Origin: Ruegeria meonggei
GTDB lineage: Bacteria; Pseudomonadota; Alphaproteobacteria; Rhodobacterales; Rhodobacteraceae
NCBI RefSeq assembly: GCF_900172215.1
Contig: NZ_FWFP01000005.1
Span: 124,001-188,000, forward strand
Length of the DNA stretch: 64,000 bases
Direction: 5' to 3'
The position numbers and the translations under genes were made by a program. This document shows, one piece after another, positions 54,514 through 62,047 of this stretch (the stretch's first letter is position 1; every line of letters begins with the position of its first letter). Under the pieces are notes generated by a model. The model saw nothing but the letters and a program-made list of their open reading frames with translations, searched no databases and was not told the origin of the DNA.

Positions 54514-55734
54514 ATGACGAAATTCTACGATGCGCTTGAAACCCGGTCAGCTGATCAGCGCGCCGCCGATCAAACGCAGGCGCTGCGAGTCCAGATCCAG
54601 CGGGCAAAATCCGCGCCCGGGTTTGCCGCGCATATGGCTGATGTGGACACCGATGATGTGACCTCGGTCCAGGATCTTGTGAAGCTGCCTGTTTTGCGCA
54701 AGTCTGATCTGGCACAGGCTCAGGCGACGCGACCGCCCTTTGGCGGGTTCACTGTCAAACCGGCGCGCCATTTCCATCACGTGTTTCAGTCCCCCGGCCC
54801 GATCTATGAACCGGGCAGCACCGACCATGATTGGTGGCGCATGGGGCGGTTTCTGCACGCCGCAGGTGTCGGACCGGGTGACATTGTCCAGAACTGTTTT
54901 GGCTATCACCTGACGCCCGCGGGCATGATTTTCGAAAGCGGTGCGCGGGCTGTCGGAGCAGCAGTGCTGCCTGCCGGAACCGGCCAGACCGAGCTGCAGG
55001 TGACGGCGGCGCGCGATGTGGGCTGCACCTCGTATGCTGGTACGCCGGACTATCTGAAAGTGATCCTGGACAAGGCCGACGAGATGGGCGTCGCGCTGAA
55101 TTTCTCATCCGCTGTAGTGGGCGGTGGCGCATTGTTTCCGTCGCTGCGGCAGGACTATGCGGATCGCGGAATTTCCTGCCTGCAGTGTTATGCGACGGCC
55201 GATCTGGGCAACATCGCCTATGAGAGCCCCGCGATGGAGGGCATGATCCTCGACGAACACGTGATTGTGGAAATCGTCACCCCGGGCACCGGAGCCCCTG
55301 TCGCCGCAGGTGAGGTGGGTGAGGTCGTGGTTACCACCCTCAACCCCGATTACCCGCTTGTCCGGTTTGCGACCGGCGATCTGTCCGCGATCATGCCGGG
55401 TGAATCGCCCTGTGGTCGAACCAACATGCGTATCAAAGGCTGGATGGGGCGTGCCGATCAGACCACCAAGATCAAGGGGATGTTCGTCCGCCCTGAACAG
55501 GTGGCTGCACTGGTCGACAAACACGCTGAGATCGTCAAAGCCCGCGTCATCGCCGCGCGCCAGGGTGAAATGGACACCATGACCGTTCAGATCGAAAGCC
55601 CGGGTGGGGACGACATTGCCTACGCCAGATCAGTGATCGAAGTGTTGAAACTAAAGGGCGCGATCGAGGTCGTGGCCCCGGGAACGCTGCCCAAGGACGG
55701 GTTGGTGATCGAGGATCAGCGCGTCTACGAGTGA
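54514..55734 (+). CDS. PaaK-like aryl-CoA ligase (AMP-binding)
   Basis: The ATG at 54514 is preceded by GGAGGATTTAGCG. The 406-residue protein resembles phenylacetate-CoA ligases: LRKSDLAQAQATRPPFGGFT, YHLTPAGMIFESGAR, CYATADLGNIAYES, and TRF-like GDLSAIMPGESPCGRTNMRIKGWMGRADQTTKIKGMFVRP, of which GRADQTTKIKGMFV is the most telling. PaaK activates aryl acetates with CoA. As last gene of the cassette it would trap the imported acid as CoA ester. The exact substrate is unknown. Confidence 0.85.
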   Translation: MTKFYDALETRSADQRAADQTQALRVQIQRAKSAPGFAAHMADVDTDDVTSVQDLVKLPVLRKSDLAQAQATRPPFGGFTVKPARHFHHVFQSPGPIYEPGSTDHDWWRMGRFLHAAGVGPGDIVQNCFGYHLTPAGMIFESGARAVGAAVLPAGTGQTELQVTAARDVGCTSYAGTPDYLKVILDKADEMGVALNFSSAVVGGGALFPSLRQDYADRGISCLQCYATADLGNIAYESPAMEGMILDEHVIVEIVTPGTGAPVAAGEVGEVVVTTLNPDYPLVRFATGDLSAIMPGESPCGRTNMRIKGWMGRADQTTKIKGMFVRPEQVAALVDKHAEIVKARVIAARQGEMDTMTVQIESPGGDDIAYARSVIEVLKLKGAIEVVAPGTLPKDGLVIEDQRVYE

Positions 55735-55746
55735 CTTGAAAACAGC

Positions 55747-55769
55747 TCTGCGGCAGATTGCGCCGCAGA
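55747..55769 (+). terminator. Stem-loop at the end of the Liv/ligase cassette
   Basis: TCTGCGGC (55747-55754) pairs perfectly with GCCGCAGA (55762-55769) across a 7-nt loop, 13 bp after the last stop codon. There is no U-tract (ATTGTATC follows), so it is a likely 3' end or mRNA-protecting hairpin more than a classic terminator. Confidence 0.5.
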
Positions 55770-55852
55770 ATTGTATCCCGGCCCACTGGTGTTTCTTAGC
55801 GTTTTAGTCGATTAAAGGTCGAACCTGCGCTTGTCAGCCACAAACCGGAACC

Positions 55853-57517
55853 ATGGCCGAAATCGACTACTCAGAGCACGGAACGCGCAACCGTGGTGCT
55901 TTTGGCACCCGGCTGGTGGGTACTGTGGCATGTTTGGTGGCGGCTGCGTGTCTGTTGCCAATGGTAGCGGTCGTTCTGGCGGCGGTGACGGGCGGGACGG
56001 ATACGATCTCGCACCTGTTGGACACGGTTTTGCCCGGTTATGCGCTGACGACGGTCATATTGGTGGTTCTGGTGGCTGCCGGTACCTTTTGCATCGGCGT
56101 TGGGGCGGCGTGGCTGGTGACGATGACCCGGTTTCCCGGTGTGCGCTTTCTTGAGATCGCTCTGGTTCTGCCGCTGGCCTTCCCTGCCTATGTGCTGGCC
56201 TATGCGTATACGTTCATTCTGGACCATCCGGGCATAGTTCAGTCCACCCTGCGCGATGTAACCGGCTGGGGTCCGCGGGATTATTGGTTCCCCGAGATCC
56301 GCTCGACCGAAGGCGCAGCGGTCATGCTGATCCTGGTGCTTTACCCCTATGTGTACCTGCTGGCGCGTGCGGCGTTCCTGCAGCAAAGCGCCACCGCGTT
56401 TCTGGCCGCCCGCGCGTTGGGCAAAAGCCCGTGGCTGGCGTTCTGGCATGTGTCGCTGCCGATGGCCCGTCCGGCCATCGCCGGGGGCGTCCTGCTGGCG
56501 ATCATGGAAACCATCGCCGATTTCGGCACTGTGGCTTATTTCGGCGTACAGACCTTTGCTACCGGTATCTATACCAGCTGGTTTTCGATCGGAGACCGGG
56601 CTGCAGCGGCGCAACTGGCCCTATGCCTGCTGGGCTTTGCCTTGCTTATGGCGGTGGCCGAACGGATGCAGCGGGGCAGGGCAAAATACTATCAAGCGGG
56701 CAAAAGCCACGCCAGTTTACCCTCGGCACAGCTTAAAGGCTGGCAATCTGCTGCGGCCTTTACACTGTGTGTCATTCCGGTGCTGCTGGGCTTTTTGCTG
56801 CCGGTGTTCATCCTGATCCAGATGGGGCTGACATCTGAACAGAACCTGCTGTCGCGGCGCTATGTCGGGTTCATCCAGAACTCTTTGACCCTTGCGGGCG
56901 TGGCCGCTGTGGTAACGGTGTGCGCGGCGATCTGCGTCGGGTTCTTTCAGCGGCTGAGGCCAGGCCAGGTGTCGTCCAGCACCGGGTATCTGGCGCGGCT
57001 GGGCTATGCGGTGCCGGGGGGCGTGATTGCTGTGGGGCTGATAGTGCCCTTTGCCAGCTTCGACAACGCACTGGATGCGTGGATGCGGCAAACCTTCGAT
57101 ATCTCAACCGGCTTGCTGGTCACGGGTTCAATCTGGTTGTTGGTTGCGGCTTATATGGTGCGCTTTCTGGCCGCTGCGCTGAGTGCCTATGAAGGCGGGC
57201 AGAGCACGGTGCATGCCAATATGGATGCGGCTTCGCGGTCCTTGGGTCAGACGCCGCTGGGCACGCTGCGCCGGGTGCATTTGCCAATCCTGACGCCGTC
57301 GCTGCTGACCGCGTTGCTGATCGTCTTTGTAGACGTGATGAAAGAGCTGCCCGCAACCCTGATCATGCGGCCTTTCAACTTTGATACGCTGGCGGTGCAG
57401 GCCTATCGGCTGGCCTCGGATGAGCGGCTGGAAGGCGCAGCTGTCCCTTCGCTGGTGATACTGGCCGTGGGTCTTTTGCCTGTGATCCTGATCTGTCGGC
57501 AAGTTGGACGGCGCTAA
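55853..57517 (+). CDS. Two-domain iron-type ABC permease (FbpB/AfuB family)
   Basis: The 554-residue protein has about twelve hydrophobic segments and two copies of the EAA loop that docks an ATPase: ARALGKSPWLAFWHVSLP near residue 195 and SRSLGQTPLGTLRRVHLP near 460. This is the fused permease of ferric-ion importers such as FbpABC. Neither binding protein nor ATPase lies beside it, so partners must be encoded elsewhere. Thiamin or spermidine permeases share the fold; the fused arrangement and DGTDTISHL-like N-terminus favour iron. Confidence 0.85.
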   Translation: MAEIDYSEHGTRNRGAFGTRLVGTVACLVAAACLLPMVAVVLAAVTGGTDTISHLLDTVLPGYALTTVILVVLVAAGTFCIGVGAAWLVTMTRFPGVRFLEIALVLPLAFPAYVLAYAYTFILDHPGIVQSTLRDVTGWGPRDYWFPEIRSTEGAAVMLILVLYPYVYLLARAAFLQQSATAFLAARALGKSPWLAFWHVSLPMARPAIAGGVLLAIMETIADFGTVAYFGVQTFATGIYTSWFSIGDRAAAAQLALCLLGFALLMAVAERMQRGRAKYYQAGKSHASLPSAQLKGWQSAAAFTLCVIPVLLGFLLPVFILIQMGLTSEQNLLSRRYVGFIQNSLTLAGVAAVVTVCAAICVGFFQRLRPGQVSSSTGYLARLGYAVPGGVIAVGLIVPFASFDNALDAWMRQTFDISTGLLVTGSIWLLVAAYMVRFLAAALSAYEGGQSTVHANMDAASRSLGQTPLGTLRRVHLPILTPSLLTALLIVFVDVMKELPATLIMRPFNFDTLAVQAYRLASDERLEGAAVPSLVILAVGLLPVILICRQVGRR

Positions 57518-57594
57518 AGCACACCGGTTCAAAAATGCCACATACTCAAACCAGCGGGCTTGATTCAAATGCGTTTTCCGGCGAGGCTTGGGGT

Positions 57595-57945
57595 ATGAAC
57601 ATGCAGCCTCCCAGCCGGTTTTCTGCGAATTCGGCCCAGATGCCCGTCGCGTTCGACCGTCGCGAGATGTCCTATATCCTGTCAGTCTATGGCCGAATGG
57701 TTGCTGCCGGAGAATGGCGCGATTATGGCATTTCCAACCTGCGCGACATGGCGGTGTTTTCCATCTTTCGGCGTACGGCAGAACATCCGATCTACCGGGT
57801 CGAGAAAGACCCCCGCCTGCGGCAAAAACAGGGGATGTATTCGGTGGTTGGAATGGATGGGCGTATCCTGAAACGCGGCCATGATCTTCGCACGGTTTTG
57901 CGGGTGCTAGAGCGCAAGTTAATCCGCTCGGTTGACCTGGATTAG
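57595..57945 (+). CDS. DUF2794 family protein
   Basis: The start is the ATG at 57595 (GAGG 8 bp before); an upstream in-frame ATG at 57535 lacks a ribosome site. The 116-residue product has the DUF2794 pattern FDRREMSYILSVYGRMVAAGEWRDYG, of which SVYGRMVAAGEWRDY is most conserved, and YRVEKDPRLRQKQG. The family is found in Alphaproteobacteria and its role is unknown. The TAG stop shares TTAG at 57942-57945 with the convergent NlpC gene. Confidence 0.82.
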   Translation: MNMQPPSRFSANSAQMPVAFDRREMSYILSVYGRMVAAGEWRDYGISNLRDMAVFSIFRRTAEHPIYRVEKDPRLRQKQGMYSVVGMDGRILKRGHDLRTVLRVLERKLIRSVDLD

Positions 57946-58679
57946 AGCCGTTTGTGGGCCATCACAGGCCCGTCGCCCTGTTCCAGAATGCGCGTAACCG
58001 CCTGATCCATCGGCTCGAACGTCACATCCATGTGGAAGGCGTTGGCGTGCAACAGCATGTTGTCACCATAGACCCAGGCCACGTGCCCTTTCCAAAACAG
58101 CAGATCGCCGCGTTTGGCAGGCGTTCCTTTGGGCAGCGTCTCGCCCAGCTCTCGTTCCTGATCACCGCTGTCGCCGGGGCAAGGCAGGCCGCAGGCCAGC
58201 AACCCGGCCTGCACGAGACCTGAGCAATCCAGCCCGAACCGGCTGTTGCCGCCCCAAAGGTAGGGTGTGCCCAAAAAAAGCTCGGCCACTGACACCGGAT
58301 CGGTCAGTCGAGTGGCGTTTAGTTTGGCATGAACCGCAGGAATAAATCCCAATTCCGTTTCCAGAAATGTGTTTTGTTCCGACAACACCAGCACCTTGCT
58401 TCCGAAACTCAAGGATACGCGATCGGGGCTTTTCATATCCGGCAGGGCATAAGCATGGGTGGCCGGGGCGGTGATCCAGTGGGTGTCGGGAACTGGCTCT
58501 GCAAGCTGATCCGAGGCCACCCAGCCGGGATACCCGTCCTTGTCTGCGGTGACGCGGCTCCAACCAGTTAGGGTTTCGACCACCTCGACCGTGTCACCGA
58601 ACAACAGTTGACGATCGCGCGGCCCATCTGGCTGGCGCAGCAGGTCAACGACCGGGTGAATGACGCGCCTCCGGGTCAT
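57942..58679 (-). CDS. NlpC/P60 peptidoglycan endopeptidase with SH3 region
   Basis: The N-terminal half resembles bacterial SH3 (SH3b) domains (QLLFGDTVEVVETLTGWSRV). The C-terminal half is a C40 papain-like hydrolase: the catalytic Cys is in RFGLDCSGLVQ (about residue 152), the His in GHVAWVYGDN, and a third polar residue in LHANAF. These enzymes cut bonds to gamma-D-Glu-diaminopimelate in peptidoglycan peptides. No signal peptide is visible, so cytoplasmic recycling of muropeptides is possible. Its start overlaps the aminopeptidase stop by 4 bp. Confidence 0.88.
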   Translation of the reverse strand: MTRRRVIHPVVDLLRQPDGPRDRQLLFGDTVEVVETLTGWSRVTADKDGYPGWVASDQLAEPVPDTHWITAPATHAYALPDMKSPDRVSLSFGSKVLVLSEQNTFLETELGFIPAVHAKLNATRLTDPVSVAELFLGTPYLWGGNSRFGLDCSGLVQAGLLACGLPCPGDSGDQERELGETLPKGTPAKRGDLLFWKGHVAWVYGDNMLLHANAFHMDVTFEPMDQAVTRILEQGDGPVMAHKRL

Positions 58680-60058
58680 AGGTCCAACATCTCAGGCAGG
58701 GCGGTCAGCAGGGCACGGGGACCCTGGCCCAAGCCACCCTTGGTGCGCCCAGGTGCGTTGCCGGGCTGCCAGGAATAAATATCGAAATGCATATAGCGGC
58801 TGTCACCCACGAACCGGCGCAGGAACAAGGCGGCAGTGATAGATCCCGCGAACCCGCCAGAGGGTGCATTATCCAGATCGGCGATGCCGGGCTCGATCAT
58901 CGTCTCATACGGCTCATGAAACGGCATTCGCCAAACTGGATCAGCAGCCTGTTGTCCGGCCAGCGCCAACGCCCCTGCCGCGTTGTCATCATCCGTATAG
59001 AACGGGGCCAGATCCGGCCCCAGTGCCACCCGCGCCGCGCCCGTCAGCGTCGCCATGGAGATTACCAGATCCGGCGCGCCCTCATCGGCCAACGCCAGCG
59101 CGTCGGCCAGCACCAGCCGCCCTTCGGCATCGGTGTTGTTGATCTCAACCGTCAGGCCTTTGCGTGAAGTCAGGATGTCGCCGGGCCGAAAGGCATCTCC
59201 GGCCACCGCGTTTTCGACGGCCGGTATCAGAACCCGCAGTTGCAGCGGCAGGTTCAGCGCCATGATCATCCGCGCCAAACCCAGAACATTTGCCGCGCCC
59301 CCCATATCCTTCTTCATCAGCGCCATCGAATTTCCCGGCTTCAAGTTCAGCCCGCCGGTATCAAAACAAACTCCTTTGCCCACCAGTGTCAGTTTCGGCC
59401 CCGCGCTGCCCCAGTTCATCTCTATCAGGCGCGGATCCTGCGCGGCAGCCCGACCGACGGTGTGGATCAAGGGGAAGTTCTGTTCCAACAAAGATGCGCC
59501 GCGCACCACCTCGCAGACAGCATCGAATTCCTGTGCCAGCGCCTCAGTCGCAGCCTGCAATTGATCGGGACCCATTTCCGACGCGGGCGTATTGACCAGA
59601 TCGCGGATCAGGGCCTCGGCATTGGCCAGAACCTCGATCCGAGCGGCATCCACCCCTTCGGGTGCAACCAGCCGGGCCTTGGCCGGTGATTGCGAGGCAT
59701 AGCGGTCAAACGCGTATCCGGTCAGCAGCCAGCCCAGGCACTCGGTGGCCAGTGCATCATCGGGCAGGCCCGAGGCAATGTGGTAATTCCCTTCGGGCAG
59801 GTCCATGGCAGCGGTCGCCAATGGGAACCGTCTGCGTGCGCGGCCAGAACTTTTGCCGTATCCGGCCAGCGCATGTTCGGGTGTGCCTTCGGGGCCGGGA
59901 ATAAGCACCACCTGGCCCAGCGCGGCGGTAAATCCGCTGGCCCGAACCCAGGACGTGACCTGATCGGATTGACTGCTTAGCCATGTGTCCAGATCTGGCT
60001 GTGCAATGACATGCAGCGGCACAGAAGGATCGGAGGGAGTAGCGAAGGACAGGGTCAT
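58676..60058 (-). CDS. M17 leucyl aminopeptidase family protein
   Basis: The ATG at 60058 gives 460 residues. The two-metal site is intact: GKGVCFDTGGLNLK, MKKDMGGAANVLG and NNTDAEGRLVLADAL. The N-terminal domain is short compared with E. coli PepA (503 residues), making it like PepB or the alphaproteobacterial single-copy paralog. It removes N-terminal residues from peptides in the cytoplasm. Translational coupling with the NlpC gene suggests peptides from cell-wall turnover as substrates, an inference. Confidence 0.9.
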   Translation of the reverse strand: MTLSFATPSDPSVPLHVIAQPDLDTWLSSQSDQVTSWVRASGFTAALGQVVLIPGPEGTPEHALAGYGKSSGRARRRFPLATAAMDLPEGNYHIASGLPDDALATECLGWLLTGYAFDRYASQSPAKARLVAPEGVDAARIEVLANAEALIRDLVNTPASEMGPDQLQAATEALAQEFDAVCEVVRGASLLEQNFPLIHTVGRAAAQDPRLIEMNWGSAGPKLTLVGKGVCFDTGGLNLKPGNSMALMKKDMGGAANVLGLARMIMALNLPLQLRVLIPAVENAVAGDAFRPGDILTSRKGLTVEINNTDAEGRLVLADALALADEGAPDLVISMATLTGAARVALGPDLAPFYTDDDNAAGALALAGQQAADPVWRMPFHEPYETMIEPGIADLDNAPSGGFAGSITAALFLRRFVGDSRYMHFDIYSWQPGNAPGRTKGGLGQGPRALLTALPEMLDL

Positions 60059-60121
60059 GAATATCTCGATTGGTTCTATTTGTGCCCAGCCTAGCTGCCC
60101 ACGATCCCTCTGCAAGCCCTG

Positions 60122-60511
60122 TCAGACCGAAAGATCCTGCTGATCCCAGATCACAGTCAGCGATATTTCACCGACCCGGACCAACCGGGACAACGTGGCG
60201 CCGGTTGCCACAACGTCACCGGCATCCACCGATCGGGCAACGTCACCGGCCACATGGGCCAGTGCCATCATGCCGATCTGTTCCGAAATCGCCACCAGCG
60301 AGCGGGCGCATTTGCGCAACCCCGCCCAGTCGCGCTGCCGCCAGAACCGCTCACAATTTGAAAGGCGCACGGCCAGTTCTTCGACCGTGCGGCACAGCAC
60401 GTCCAGCGCGTTCTTGTCGCCCAGTTGCCGGTACAGACCGGTCAACCGATCCGGATCCAACCGCACCGTTTCTTTGTGTTCAAGCGTGACTATCTTTTCC
60501 ACCACATTCAC
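60122..60511 (-). CDS. Hpt-fold protein lacking the phospho-histidine
   Basis: The 129-residue helical protein follows the Hpt pattern: LDPDRLTGLYRQLGD, a long helix, then ERFWRQRDWAGLRKCARSLVAISEQIGMMAL. Where active Hpt proteins have AHTLKGSAxxxG, this one has ARSLVAISEQIG, so the His is replaced by Arg (about residue 70) and the Lys-Gly by Val-Ala. It cannot carry phosphate there. Such pseudo-Hpt domains may act as scaffolds or inhibitors. It lies upstream of the aminopeptidase with 63 bp between; nothing ties it to a regulator. Confidence 0.7.
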   Translation of the reverse strand: MNVVEKIVTLEHKETVRLDPDRLTGLYRQLGDKNALDVLCRTVEELAVRLSNCERFWRQRDWAGLRKCARSLVAISEQIGMMALAHVAGDVARSVDAGDVVATGATLSRLVRVGEISLTVIWDQQDLSV

Positions 60512-60643
60512 CCCAATTCATTGCGCCCCCACGGCATAACCAGACCTTGGTGGTGAATTCCTTTGCAAAACCTTGCTAAAGAACAGGATAATCACTCGAA
60601 TTTTCCTCGAATTCAGGTTACAGCAACCTTCAGCAACACGACA

Positions 60644-61306
60644 ATGGACACTAGAATGGACTTAGCGAAACCTCTGCCAGGTTATCTGGTCAAACGGTAT
60701 CACGGTTGGAAAGCCACCACCTATTCCGAAAATCAGGTCTGGTTCCGCCGCCTGGCAACCGAGGGACAGCGCCCGCGGGCGATGGTTATCTCGTGCTGCG
60801 ACAGCCGGGTTCATGTGACTTCGATGTTCGGAGCAGATCAGGGTGACTTTTTCATTCATCGCAACATTGCCAATCTCGTGCCGCCCTATGCGCCGGACGG
60901 TGACCACCATGGCACCAGCGCCGCAATTGAATACGCGGTCACAGCGCTGAAGGTTGCGCATCTGATCGTGCTGGGCCATTCGCAATGCGGCGGCGTTCAG
61001 GGTTGCATTGACATGTGCAAAGGTCAGGCCCCGCAATTGGAAGCCAAAGAAAGCTTTGTCGGTCGCTGGATGGACATCCTGAAACCAAAATACGAGCTAG
61101 TGGCCGATATCGAGGACAGTGTCGATCAAGCCCGTCAATTCGAGAGGCAGGCGGTTGTTGCCTCGCTCGAAAACCTGATGACTTTCCCGTTTATTGCCGC
61201 CGCGGTCGAGGACAGCTCACTCAGCCTGCACGGGCTGTGGACCGACATTGGCGAGGGTGGGTTGCAGTGTTACGACCCAGCAGAACAGAAGTTCGTGGTC
61301 GTCTGA
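60644..61306 (+). CDS. Beta-class carbonic anhydrase
   Basis: The enzyme interconverts CO2 and bicarbonate. The zinc site is complete: CCDSRV gives Cys and the Asp-Arg dyad, and LGHSQCGG gives His and Cys. The segment RNIANLVPPY is also typical. The start is unsure: ATG at 60644 or 60656, neither with a strong ribosome site; the frame is open to 60563. From 60644 the protein has 220 residues, normal for the class. A strong terminator follows 27 bp later. Confidence 0.93.
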   Translation: MDTRMDLAKPLPGYLVKRYHGWKATTYSENQVWFRRLATEGQRPRAMVISCCDSRVHVTSMFGADQGDFFIHRNIANLVPPYAPDGDHHGTSAAIEYAVTALKVAHLIVLGHSQCGGVQGCIDMCKGQAPQLEAKESFVGRWMDILKPKYELVADIEDSVDQARQFERQAVVASLENLMTFPFIAAAVEDSSLSLHGLWTDIGEGGLQCYDPAEQKFVVV

Positions 61307-61332
61307 GCGGCCCCGGACAAAGTGACTGAATG

Positions 61333-61372
61333 AATGGCGCTGGATCAGACCTCTGATTCTGCGCCATTTTTT
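61333..61372 (+). terminator. Intrinsic terminator after the carbonic anhydrase gene
   Basis: AATGGCGC (61333-61340) pairs with GCGCCATT (61361-61368), and inside it ATCAGA (61344-61349) pairs with TCTGAT (61352-61357). The outer stem runs straight into TTTTTT (61367-61372). It is the clearest plus-strand terminator in the window. Confidence 0.9.
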
Positions 61373-61412
61373 GGTATAGTCGCCGCATCCCTGTTTGGAT
61401 CAGGAGCGTATT

Positions 61413-61949
61413 ATGCGATTCATTAAACGTATTCTCGTTACCCTCATTGTCCTGGTATTGGCCCTGGTCGGTATTTCTTACCTGTTGCCAGGCCAGGCCG
61501 AAGTGTCGCGCAGCATCACGATTGATGCCCCGCCCAACGTGATTTTTCCGTTCGTGAACTCGATGCAAGAGACCGAGAAATGGTCCCCCTGGTTGTCCCG
61601 CGACCCGAACACACAGCTATCCTATAGCGGGCCCGAAGCCGGCGTAGGCAACACCTTGAACTGGAGCTCGGATCACCCGCAGGTCGGGACAGGTTCGCAG
61701 GAGATTACCGCCAGCACGCCCGATCAGGCTGTCAGAACCGCACTGGATTTTGGTCCGATGGGCACTGCACAGGCTTCTTTTGAATTGCAGCCTGAAGGGG
61801 ACCAGACCCAGGTGACCTGGGGGTTTGTCTCGGATCTGGGCCTGAATCCGATGTCCCGGTGGATGGGGTTGATGATGGATAACTGGGTCGGGGGCGACTA
61901 CGAGCGCGGACTGACCAATCTGAAGGCTTTGGTCGAAACTCAGGGCTGA
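61413..61949 (+). CDS. SRPBCC (START-like) domain protein, membrane-anchored
   Basis: The ATG at 61413 (AGGAG upstream) gives 178 residues. Residues 5 to 25 form one transmembrane or signal segment (ILVTLIVLVLALVGISYLL). The rest has the polyketide cyclase/SRPBCC pattern: SRSITIDAPPNVIFPFV, WSPWLSRDP and TQVTWGFVSDLG. The fold binds hydrophobic ligands; substrate unknown. It is transcribed independently between a terminator and the LacI gene. Confidence 0.82.
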   Translation: MRFIKRILVTLIVLVLALVGISYLLPGQAEVSRSITIDAPPNVIFPFVNSMQETEKWSPWLSRDPNTQLSYSGPEAGVGNTLNWSSDHPQVGTGSQEITASTPDQAVRTALDFGPMGTAQASFELQPEGDQTQVTWGFVSDLGLNPMSRWMGLMMDNWVGGDYERGLTNLKALVETQG

Positions 61950-61975
61950 CAGCAGGTTTTCCGCAAAAACGTTGA

Positions 61976-61989
61976 AAATTGGCCAATTT
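61976..61989. promoter_or_regulatory. 14-bp palindrome upstream of the lacI-family gene
   Basis: AAATTGGCCAATTT is a perfect palindrome, 59 bp before the regulator's start codon and 39 bp (centre to centre) from a second palindrome at 62014-62029. It may overlap the -35 region or bind another regulator. Confidence 0.4.
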
Positions 61990-62013
61990 GTATCTTTTTT
62001 AACTTTTTCGTTG

Positions 62014-62029
62014 CCGAAACCGGTTTCGG
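62014..62029. promoter_or_regulatory. LacI-type operator (CCGAAACCGGTTTCGG)
   Basis: A perfect 16-bp palindrome with central CG, the usual form of LacI-family operators. It ends 18 bp before the ATG of a LacI-family regulator, so autoregulation of that gene and the sugar transporter behind it is likely. Confidence 0.7.
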
Positions 62030-62047
62030 AACAAACAAATAAACAAA

